Source: Chitinophagales bacterium (GTDB taxonomy: Bacteria > Bacteroidota > Bacteroidia > Chitinophagales > Saprospiraceae). From it: a DNA stretch of 64,000 nt. Position 1 is the first letter of the stretch. Each line of letters starts with the position of its first letter. Positions 42,101 through 49,417 of the stretch are shown piece after piece. The position numbers and the translations under genes are program-made. The DNA lies in assembly GCA_013298845.1 (NCBI GenBank), contig JAAFJN010000004.1:124001-188000 (forward strand), read 5' to 3'. The notes beneath the pieces were generated by a model. It worked only from the letters and a program-made list of their open reading frames with translations, ran no database searches and had not been told where the DNA came from.

Positions 42101-44974
42101 CGTAATGTAACTGTTTTGAGTGGCCGTATTTGAACCGGCGGCATTGGAAACCGTGAGGATCACATTGTATTGCCCCGGAGTAGTGTAAGTTACTACCGGA
42201 TTGGCCACCGTGCTACTGGACGGTGTACCACCGGGGAATTGCCACGCAAATCCGGTTGTATTAGCGGAAGAAGTGTTGCTAAACTGCACCGTTAATGGCG
42301 CACAACCTGACGTTGCCGATGCGCTAAAATTGGCCACCGGTGGCGTCACAATGGTCACCGTTTGGGTAAATGTGCTGGTTCCGCAGGCATTTAAGGCGCT
42401 CAGAACAACCTGGTAAGTACCGTCGGCGGCGTACGTATGTTGTGGGTTGGCAGCGGTGCTGTTGGTACCATCGCCAAAATCCCAGAAATACGAAGTGGCA
42501 TTGGCCGATGCATTGGTAAACGTAACTACCGCATTATTAACACTACTGCTAAATGATGTATTAGGTACCGTTTGAACCGTAATAGTTTGGGTAGCGGTAT
42601 TGGGTCCGGCCGCGTTGGTAGCGGTCAGGGTTGCCGTGTAAGTGCCCGGATTGGTGTACACGACCACCGGATTGGGCACCGTAGCCGTGGATGGTGTTCC
42701 GCCGGGGAACGACCACTGGAGACCGGTGGCATTCACCGAAGTACTGCTAAAATTAACCGTCAATGGGCCACAACCCGAACTCGGCGATGCCGTGAAGGAG
42801 GCTGTTGGTGGCAATGCCAGGTTAACAACTTTGGTGACCGTTGTACTGCCGCAATCGTTAAAAATGGTCAGAATCACCGTGTAATTACCACCCGTCGGGT
42901 AAGTGTACACCGGATTTTGTTCGTCGCTGGTAGCACCGTTACCAAATTCCCACACGTACGAAGTGCCCGTATTGGTGATACTGGTAAAACTTACGGTAAG
43001 GCCATTGACCGTTTGTGTAAAGTTAGCCGAGGGCACCGTATTGACCGTAATTAAGTTATTGTACGTCGCAACGGAAGAACCAACGGAATTATACGCCGTT
43101 AAAGTAACCGAATAAACACCCGAACTCTGATACACAACCACGGGGTTGGCCTGTTGAGAAGACCCCGGAATACCACCCGGGAATTGCCACAGGTAACTCA
43201 CGGCGTTGGGTGAAGAATTATTAGTAAAATTCACCGTTAAGGGTGCGCAACCCGATGTTTCGGAAGCAAAAAAGTCGGCTACCGGAGCCGTATTAACGTT
43301 GGCCGTTCTTACGACACTGCCGCAAGGACCTTCAACGGTAAGAGTCACAACGTACGTATTTCCTTCCGAATAAGTGTACACCGGATCTTCTTCGGTGCTG
43401 GTATTACCGTCGCCAAAATCCCACAAATACGATGTTGCTCCCGTCACCGTAGCGTTAAACGATACGGTAAGCCCGTTCACCGTTTGGGTAAAACTGGCAG
43501 TAGGTATCCCCAACACTGTTACTTGTTTGGATATACTGGCCTGCGAAGCCGTTCCGTTGTTCAATATCAACGTTACATTTTTTATACCCGCTGTTGTCCA
43601 GGTTACCGTCGGGTTTGCCGCCGTAGAGGTGCCCGGAATACCGCCCGGGAATGTCCAGTTGTACGTATTGACGGTACCCGTTGATTCATCGGTGAAGGCA
43701 ACTGGCTGGTTGATACAAGCCGGTTCAGGCGACCATGAAAAATCAGGCGTTGGTGGCGGACCGCTGGAACAGGGTTGCAAACAACCATTATTGATCCGCG
43801 ATGTGATATGGTTACTGATTGAATTCACCGATGCCGTACTCCATTCCGTTGAAGTAGAAACAAACGGACACATAATAAATAAGGTACCGCCGGAGGGGCA
43901 GTTATCGTGCGACGCTGCGAAGTTGTGGCCAATCTCGTGCGAAGTCAAAACGCGCAACAAATCAGCGTCGCTCGAAAAGTCTTGTAAAACGTGGTAGCGA
44001 TTAGAAGTACAAACCGCCGTCAGGTAAGCAATCCCGATGGTACCGCCGTCCAAATCAATATTGGTCCACATTTCGGCCAAATCATAACTCACCCCGAAAC
44101 CACCGGCATTACCCCAGTTGCGGAAATTAGCCAAATAATTGCCCGCTACGCTGGTTGCACCCCAGGGGTTAGCGGAAGACACGATTTGAATAACAATATT
44201 AAACGTAATGTCGTGGTTAAAAACACCCGTGTAGTCGCCTTCAACATTGTTCAAAACACCAATATTGTGCGCTTGCACGGCACTTGAGGAACCGTATTTG
44301 GACAACATGGAAGCATCGGAAGCAATGGCCAAATCTACCTGATAACAAGCCGAAGCACCGTTATCAGCCTGGATTTTTTCTTCCACTTTTTGGTCAATAT
44401 CTTCGTGTAAAGGATCATCGTGATGGTGGTCGGTGCCACAACCCAGGTCCAAACCCGTAGTAATAACGTCTTTGCGGTTGTACACGAGGTACAAATCTTT
44501 GTCGTAAGACGGATCTACGTACCATAATGGCTGAATATAATAAACGTCTCCGCCGCTGCTCACCGAACCATAGATAAAACCTTCGTCCGTGGTCATACGA
44601 ACGGGGCCATTATCTACCGTATTTACGCCTTTGTAAGGGCGAACGGTGGTGCGCAATGGAAAATCACCCTGTTCCGTTTGATGCACCAATTTAAAATTGT
44701 CATCAAACATATCATTGTAATTGAGTTGCATTCCCCAATGCCGGTCTCCCAAATGGAGATAAATGGCTTCGTTGGTGTGATCCTGCGTATAATAGTGCAC
44801 TTCGGTTGCGTTGAGGCGATAGACCTCCCACTTGACGTAACGCTCCGAAATTTTAGCAGAATTTTGAACTTGAACTGGAATACCCGTGAAGTTTTGTGCA
44901 CAAACAGTAATGTGTGCAAAAGCAGTGGCTAGTACAAAAAAAAGCAGACTAAGCCTGAAACGACCAAAATGCAT
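39182..44974 (-). CDS. Secreted metzincin protease with 18 PKD modules and T9SS sorting domain
   Basis: The 1930-residue protein has a signal peptide, a propeptide-like region (to about 190), and a reprolysin (M12B)-like catalytic domain (about 200-400). Zinc ligands lie in HEIGHNFAASH (H346, H350, H356; E347) and the Met-turn in LFIMCPFV (M368). From about 405 to 1850 there are 18 PKD-like modules that alternate between a W-x-FPGG type and a W-x-FGDG type, nine pairs. The C-terminus, LYPNPNTGAFQLEME onward, is a T9SS type A sorting domain. It is likely a cell-surface or released protease with a long stalk. A good promoter lies at 45063-45091. Confidence 0.92.
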   Translation of the reverse strand: MHFGRFRLSLLFFVLATAFAHITVCAQNFTGIPVQVQNSAKISERYVKWEVYRLNATEVHYYTQDHTNEAIYLHLGDRHWGMQLNYNDMFDDNFKLVHQTEQGDFPLRTTVRPYKGVNTVDNGPVRMTTDEGFIYGSVSSGGDVYYIQPLWYVDPSYDKDLYLVYNRKDVITTGLDLGCGTDHHHDDPLHEDIDQKVEEKIQADNGASACYQVDLAIASDASMLSKYGSSSAVQAHNIGVLNNVEGDYTGVFNHDITFNIVIQIVSSANPWGATSVAGNYLANFRNWGNAGGFGVSYDLAEMWTNIDLDGGTIGIAYLTAVCTSNRYHVLQDFSSDADLLRVLTSHEIGHNFAASHDNCPSGGTLFIMCPFVSTSTEWSTASVNSISNHITSRINNGCLQPCSSGPPPTPDFSWSPEPACINQPVAFTDESTGTVNTYNWTFPGGIPGTSTAANPTVTWTTAGIKNVTLILNNGTASQASISKQVTVLGIPTASFTQTVNGLTVSFNATVTGATSYLWDFGDGNTSTEEDPVYTYSEGNTYVVTLTVEGPCGSVVRTANVNTAPVADFFASETSGCAPLTVNFTNNSSPNAVSYLWQFPGGIPGSSQQANPVVVYQSSGVYSVTLTAYNSVGSSVATYNNLITVNTVPSANFTQTVNGLTVSFTSITNTGTSYVWEFGNGATSDEQNPVYTYPTGGNYTVILTIFNDCGSTTVTKVVNLALPPTASFTASPSSGCGPLTVNFSSTSVNATGLQWSFPGGTPSTATVPNPVVVYTNPGTYTATLTATNAAGPNTATQTITVQTVPNTSFSSSVNNAVVTFTNASANATSYFWDFGDGTNSTAANPQHTYAADGTYQVVLSALNACGTSTFTQTVTIVTPPVANFSASATSGCAPLTVQFSNTSSANTTGFAWQFPGGTPSSSTVANPVVTYTTPGQYNVILTVSNAAGSNTATQNSYITVNTAPTASFTQNINGLQATFTSTSTGGATTYSWAVSNNATSNQPNFTTTFAAAGTYTVTLTSGNACGTSTAVQTVTIVAAPTASFTATPTTGCNTLTVQFTNTSAGNPTGFSWQFPGGTPSSSTMANPVVVYNTPGTYNVVLTASNAAGSGSTTQTSFINVGVAPVAGFTSTTTNTSVAFTNSSANATAYSWAFGDGNSSAQASPVHTYVNDGVYTVVLTATNACGTSTSTQVVTIVSPPTAGFTVSSSNGCAPFTVTMNNTSSANATSFVWQFPGGNPASSTDANPVVTYNAPGTYSITLTATNAAGSTSTAQTNAVTVGSGPTSGFMVTQNGASVSFTNTSSGATAHSWDFGDGGTATGTNTSHLYLNDGVYTVILTSTNACGTSTSSQVVTIVTPPVANMTATNNVGCAPLTVQFNNSSTANATTFNWQFPGGTPATSTAVNPVVTYATPGLYSVILTASNSQGSSTVTQTNFVTAVGNPVAGFTYDTTGTEVTFTSTSTGTTSYNWNFGDGNTSTESDPSHNYATDGVYTVVLTAGNTCGTATFTQLVTVITPPSANFAATTTTGCAPFTATFSNTSTPNATDFVWLFPGGTPSSSTEANPTVVYDAAGVYDVSLTASNSAGNSVVTKLSYIAVAGLPTPLFTYQLGGLSAQFTNASFNANTYSWNFGDGGSSTELNPVHDYSAPGTYTVEMIATNDCGSRNYITEVVIEGSAPIADFSGGEQLSGCAPFEVQFSDLSVGQPTAWEWAFTLNGDLMQTAQTQNPLVVFTEPGVYDVSLTATNAFGANTTSKLLYITVNAAPTAAFDASVGVNGQVTFTNNSQNAPVYSWNFGDNSAASSEVSPTHTYTVSGSYNVVLSAISECGVSVFQTTVIVDVSGVEDVNWVEKFRLYPNPNTGAFQLEMEGQGSDELQFDLFGTEGKLLRSDRLNFATGSLNHRFDYGALPAGVYAFRISDAQTSFVVRVTITR

Positions 44975-45062
44975 GGTGTAAAATGTAAATAGATAAACAG
45001 TTGAGCAATATTAAAAATAGTTTTTCAGGCAGGGTAGAATGTTTTTACTTAAGTTGCGTCTG

Positions 45063-45091
45063 CAAAGGTAAATAATTTGTCAGTTTTGCAA
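45063..45091 (-). promoter_or_regulatory. Bacteroidota promoter TTG-N18-TACCTTTG for the PKD protease
   Basis: On the minus strand, TTG (45089-45091) and TACCTTTG (45063-45070) stand 18 bases apart, close to the consensus spacing. It is about 89 bp upstream of ATG 44974. Confidence 0.7.
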
Positions 45092-45252
45092 TCTCATCCT
45101 TACAATTATACCTTTGTCTGCGTTATTCAACTTCAAGGCCCCATTTAGCGGGTTTTTCAATTGAAAATCAACAAGTTACTGGAACAATAGGTTACTTTTA
45201 GCCCAACTATTGACCACAACAATTCACATCTTTGTTCAAAAATAGCATTATA

Positions 45253-45867
45253 ATGACAAAAAACACGTTTAAAATTGCCTTTACAGGTATATTAATTGCC
45301 GTATTTACCACCGCCAGCATGGCTCAGGCCAACCTTTCACTGGATTTTGACCAGAAAAAAAAGAAGAAAAAAAAGGACGATTCCTTCAAAGAACGCCTTT
45401 GGTACGGAGCGGGATTGGGGCTGGGTTTTAGTGCTTTTAACGGCCAAAGTTCTTTTGGTATCGGAATTTCGCCCATGGTAGGTTACAAAATTATCCCCCG
45501 CATTTCCGTTGGTCCACGCGTTTCTTTCTTTTATACCTCTCAAAAGGTACAAGGACTGAAAGCATTTAACCTTGTGGATACTGAAATAGGTGCATTTTTG
45601 CGTATTCACGCTTTTCGTGGCTTCTTTTTACAAGGCGAAATTGGCCAGGGTTGGGACCAGGAACTGTACATCGACAATACCGGCGACATTGTGAAAGACA
45701 CCGAAGTTGCGCTAAATCCATATTTTGGATTGGGTTATAATTTCTCCCGTGGCCAGGGCGGCCCCGGACAGGAAATTGCGCTGATGTACAATTTCCGCAT
45801 CGCCAACGATGTATTTACCAGTCAACAACCCATTCAGTACCGCCTCGCTTTTACACTTGGATTTTAA
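45253..45867 (+). CDS. Outer-membrane beta-barrel-like protein
   Basis: The 204-residue protein has a signal peptide (MTKNTFKIAFTGILIAVFTT, cleavage near MAQA). A run of eight lysines follows at about residue 36-43, and then eight or so amphipathic beta strands (YGAGLGLGFSAFN, ISVGPRVSFFYT). It has the look of an OmpW/PorT-like small barrel. The poly-lysine tract in the mature N-terminus is unusual. Its last 17 bases overlap the convergent SWIM gene. Confidence 0.75.
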   Translation: MTKNTFKIAFTGILIAVFTTASMAQANLSLDFDQKKKKKKKDDSFKERLWYGAGLGLGFSAFNGQSSFGIGISPMVGYKIIPRISVGPRVSFFYTSQKVQGLKAFNLVDTEIGAFLRIHAFRGFFLQGEIGQGWDQELYIDNTGDIVKDTEVALNPYFGLGYNFSRGQGGPGQEIALMYNFRIANDVFTSQQPIQYRLAFTLGF

Positions 45868-47557
45868 GGCGGTCGTATATTTCATTCATTGTTTCGGGTA
45901 GCCCGACGCGTTCAGGAAACTGTTTGCTCAGTTGGGCAATGAGTTGTTTTACGGGTAAAAAACGCTTTTGGCGCAATATTTTACCCAAATTATCGCGAAC
46001 ATACTCCGAGCCGGGCCGCCCGAAATGTTCTTCCAAATGCTGCGCCAACAACGGCTGCATCAGCGCTGTCAAATCACCATCGGATAAAGCATCGGCAAAA
46101 TCAATGCACAATTCGAGGTCTTGTTGTTCTTTTAACCACAGGGCAAGCACTTCTTTTTGGCCGTCCCAAGCCAATAATTGCGCAATCCGGGCGGGTGTCC
46201 CTTCTTGCTTCATGTACGTCAACAACTCCTGAAACGCCGTCGGCCACGCACTTCCCGACAATTGCCGGATGTGTTCAAAGGTTTCGTAACGACCGTATTG
46301 GGCCAATATTTTTTGCAAATAACGCAACTGCCGCTCGGTATCGCCCGTCGTTTCGGCAATGTGAAACCGCAGTTTTTCCAATTCTGTGCGCCGAATAATG
46401 GGCAATGCATGTCGCTCCAACACCGTATCAATAATCAAAGCGGCGGCTTCCAACGATTGGGTATAGTACAACTCCAACAAAGCGTGCCGCGCGGCAGTAC
46501 TCCACAATTCGCCGCTTTCGCTTTGCAAATAGACCAACGTAAATACCTTTAGCACCTGCGTTGTTTGCCCGGCCTGCGCCAATGCTACCATGTACAATTG
46601 GCTTAAATGACGCGAAACGGTGGTATCGGCCGCCAAAAACGCCTTTTTCAACTGCTCCATGCGGGTCTTTTCGCGGGCGGCAACCTGCCCCAAAAACTCG
46701 GTAAAATCGCGGTGCAACAAATCCGGCAACTGTTCTTTGGCCACCATGCCCAGCAGCGACGACCAAACGGCGTCCTTTAGTTCGGGAGAAGCGCCATCCG
46801 TATCATAGACTTCAAAATTCACTACCGCGTACTCGCGGCACAAGTCACCCAAACGGGCTTTCACCGATTCACTCTGTTGCGTAATAACGGGTGCCAACCC
46901 TTCCAATACGGCGGCGGCAATTCGGTGCGCGGCACTCAGGTTTCCTTCCGTCCGCGCCGTGGCCAAACGGCTGTCAAAATCATTTAACAGTCGGGTCACC
47001 CGTTTAAAATCGGCTTCTTTCCACGGTTTTTGGTGTTTGGGCAATACCGATGCCAGTAGTATTTTGTACGGATTGCCGGTGCCGTCTACCGCATCGGCGA
47101 AGCGGGTTTTGAGGGCCAGGGCAAAATCACGGTCGCGCCGGGCGTAATCGCGGATAAAATCCTGCAATTGGGCAGCCGGAATCCCCGGCAAAATCCGCTG
47201 GATGGTCAAGCGGGTCAGTTCGGGTTGGGTTTCGGCTTTTTCGCGGGCTTTTCGCGCTTTTTCTTCGGCACTTTGGTACAAAAAACGCCGCAAATGCAAC
47301 AAAGACGCCGCAATGTGGGCGCACATAAACTTACGCGGTTCGCCCCAACATTCGCAGGCAAACGCCTGAATTTTGCCCGGCGAAATAATCACCTCCGTTT
47401 CGTAAGCCATTTCGGTATCCTGCACCCGCGACACCCAAAAATGTTTTTCTAATTCTTTGAGGCCACTCACCTTGCCTTCTGCCAATAAGGTCGTACCCGC
47501 AGCCCGGGTGGTACTGCTGATGTGGTACTCAAAATCAGAAAGCGAAAGTTTTTTCAT
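45851..47557 (-). CDS. SWIM zinc-finger protein
   Basis: The 568-residue protein has an N-terminal SWIM motif ACECWGEPRKFMCAHIA (C68, C70, C79, H81), the C-x-C-x(n)-C-x-H form that binds zinc and nucleic acid or protein. The rest is an all-helical repeat region. SWIM proteins of this layout are found beside MoxR/VWA chaperone genes or SNF2 helicases in other bacteria, but none lies here. Function unknown. Confidence 0.85.
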   Translation of the reverse strand: MKKLSLSDFEYHISSTTRAAGTTLLAEGKVSGLKELEKHFWVSRVQDTEMAYETEVIISPGKIQAFACECWGEPRKFMCAHIAASLLHLRRFLYQSAEEKARKAREKAETQPELTRLTIQRILPGIPAAQLQDFIRDYARRDRDFALALKTRFADAVDGTGNPYKILLASVLPKHQKPWKEADFKRVTRLLNDFDSRLATARTEGNLSAAHRIAAAVLEGLAPVITQQSESVKARLGDLCREYAVVNFEVYDTDGASPELKDAVWSSLLGMVAKEQLPDLLHRDFTEFLGQVAAREKTRMEQLKKAFLAADTTVSRHLSQLYMVALAQAGQTTQVLKVFTLVYLQSESGELWSTAARHALLELYYTQSLEAAALIIDTVLERHALPIIRRTELEKLRFHIAETTGDTERQLRYLQKILAQYGRYETFEHIRQLSGSAWPTAFQELLTYMKQEGTPARIAQLLAWDGQKEVLALWLKEQQDLELCIDFADALSDGDLTALMQPLLAQHLEEHFGRPGSEYVRDNLGKILRQKRFLPVKQLIAQLSKQFPERVGLPETMNEIYDRLKIQV

Positions 47558-47588
47558 AAGACCAAAAGACAAAGATACGTTATCTCCA

Positions 47589-49049
47589 CTACAAATATTC
47601 GCCGACTTTCTCCATCAGCCATTCCTGGTTAACGGCCGTGGCTTTGGCGTTGGTAATTTCTTCTTTTAATTTGTGGATAGCAGCCGTATCGTTGTTTTTT
47701 AAACGGGTCAAACGGCGTACAAAACTTAAAAAATTGAGGTAACCGTTTTTAATACCGTCGGGTAAATCTTTTTGGCGATTAATAAACGTGCGGTAGGTTT
47801 CGATGAACGTGTCTAAGGCTTCGTATTCGTCCAACTCATAATAGGCAATAACGATCATTACCTTACTAATCAGGTTGATGTAAATGTCTTCGTATTCCAC
47901 GTCGTGCACATGGTTCAATACATTGCCAAAGTCTTTTTTGTACAAACTCACCCGCGCCATGTTGAATTTAAAGGTATTGTTGCGGGTATCGGCGGGGAGC
48001 AAGTGCACATTATCGCGAACAAACTGTTCGGCCCAGTCATTTTTGCCCAAACGAAGCCCCGCAATCACCATATTGGTAAAACGCCGCGCGGCCAATTCGC
48101 CATTGACAATAAAAATTCCCAACCGGATACCCGACTCAAATATTTCAAAATACTCCTGCAAAAAAGATTTTTCGCCCTTGTTTACCCGTCCCACGCAATA
48201 GTTGAGAATGGCGTCGAAGAAATTGATACTTTCGGTTTGGGGAATTTGGGTGGCGTAATGGCCCAAAATGGTTTTCAGTTTATAATAGGATTCTATTTGC
48301 TCGCCGGTGCTGATAATTTGATAAGCGTAATAATTAATGGCCAGTTCGGGGTGTTGATCGAGGTTGTATTTTTCGCATAATTTCAGGATCGAAGGCACGT
48401 CGTTCATGTCGAATCCTTTGGTCCCGATAATATTATTAATTAATGCGCTGTTGATTAGTTTTAGTTTTTCAACGAGGTAAAACAAATCGAGGTTAGAAGA
48501 AATTTTATCGAGGTCGAGGCTTTGATCCACCTTCACGTCGTAGTTCATGAGGCGGTAAAATTTCTTTTCGAAGGAGTAGGCAAAATAATAGTCCGAAAAA
48601 CGCCAATATTCGCGGCCTTCGTAGAGTTTTTGTTGTTCGTTGATGACGCCTTTAAATAAAGGTTGTACATTGCGTTGAATAATAAAATCAAGCCGATCCA
48701 ACTCGGTATATTCGGAATGCGCCAGGTAGTTTTCGACCGACATAAATTGCTCCACCAGTTCCATTAGATCAGAGCAGGCTTTTCGGAAATTAATGTCGTT
48801 GAAGGGTTTTCCGGGGAAGATGCGCGCCCATACTTTTTCTTTTACAAAACCCTTTTTTTGCTTCTCTACCAATTCATAAAATACGTCAAAAAGTTTGAGC
48901 ATAATTTTGCTCTGATTAAAAAACGGAGACTGCAAAAACTTCTCCAAACGTTTCAAATCCTGGTTCGGAAGAAGGCTCAAAACCTGGAAAAGACGGTTGG
49001 TTTTCAAACCGCCGCGAGTGGGCATTTGATCGTCAGAACCGGGTATCAT
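47589..49049 (-). CDS. Uncharacterised all-helical (TPR-like) protein
   Basis: The 486-residue protein has no signal sequence. It opens with LKTNRLFQVLSLLPNQDLKR, where a conserved motif F-x-Q-S-P-F-F-N follows (about residues 38-45), and then TPR-like helical pairs. Large paralogous families of such proteins exist in Saprospiraceae. It lies 31 bp upstream of the SWIM gene on the same strand, so they are probably co-transcribed. ATG 49025 is an alternative start. Confidence 0.75.
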   Translation of the reverse strand: MIPGSDDQMPTRGGLKTNRLFQVLSLLPNQDLKRLEKFLQSPFFNQSKIMLKLFDVFYELVEKQKKGFVKEKVWARIFPGKPFNDINFRKACSDLMELVEQFMSVENYLAHSEYTELDRLDFIIQRNVQPLFKGVINEQQKLYEGREYWRFSDYYFAYSFEKKFYRLMNYDVKVDQSLDLDKISSNLDLFYLVEKLKLINSALINNIIGTKGFDMNDVPSILKLCEKYNLDQHPELAINYYAYQIISTGEQIESYYKLKTILGHYATQIPQTESINFFDAILNYCVGRVNKGEKSFLQEYFEIFESGIRLGIFIVNGELAARRFTNMVIAGLRLGKNDWAEQFVRDNVHLLPADTRNNTFKFNMARVSLYKKDFGNVLNHVHDVEYEDIYINLISKVMIVIAYYELDEYEALDTFIETYRTFINRQKDLPDGIKNGYLNFLSFVRRLTRLKNNDTAAIHKLKEEITNAKATAVNQEWLMEKVGEYL

Positions 49050-49417
49050 GTTTTTGTTTTGTTACGTATCATTTAAAGCCAACGGTTGTTTTTATAATTT
49101 TACGGTCAAAAAAGTCATCTTGAGGGTTTAAAAGAAGGACATTTAAGGAATGTGGAATTCACAAAAAAAAATACACCAACGTCCATTATTAATCCGCCAA
49201 TAACCATTTAACCCATTTAAAAAACCGCTTAACAAACGAAAATAAATATTTCGTACCACACTATTCCTTTTTCACAAAACATTACAAATGTAAAAAACAA
49301 AGCAACTGTGGCGCACTATCTCCTTTTGAATTCACAAAGGTAAAAAAACTTCGTGTTTTTAATAATTATTAGCGCCGGATAGCCTTACTTTTGTATGTTT
49401 TTTAGAATAACACATCC
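49050..49417. other. 368-bp divergent spacer
   Basis: This A/T-rich interval between the helical-repeat gene and the T9SS protein holds only the -7 box at 49386-49393. I see no small gene or clear repeat. Confidence 0.5.
49386..49393 (+). promoter_or_regulatory. -7 box TACTTTTG
   Basis: TACTTTTG lies 24 bp before ATG 49418. The expected -33 TTG is not evident. Confidence 0.5.

Noticed and set aside
39238-43997. Numerous plus-strand open frames opposite the PKD protease
   Set aside because: They repeat in step with the PKD modules and are complementary-strand shadows of one long gene.
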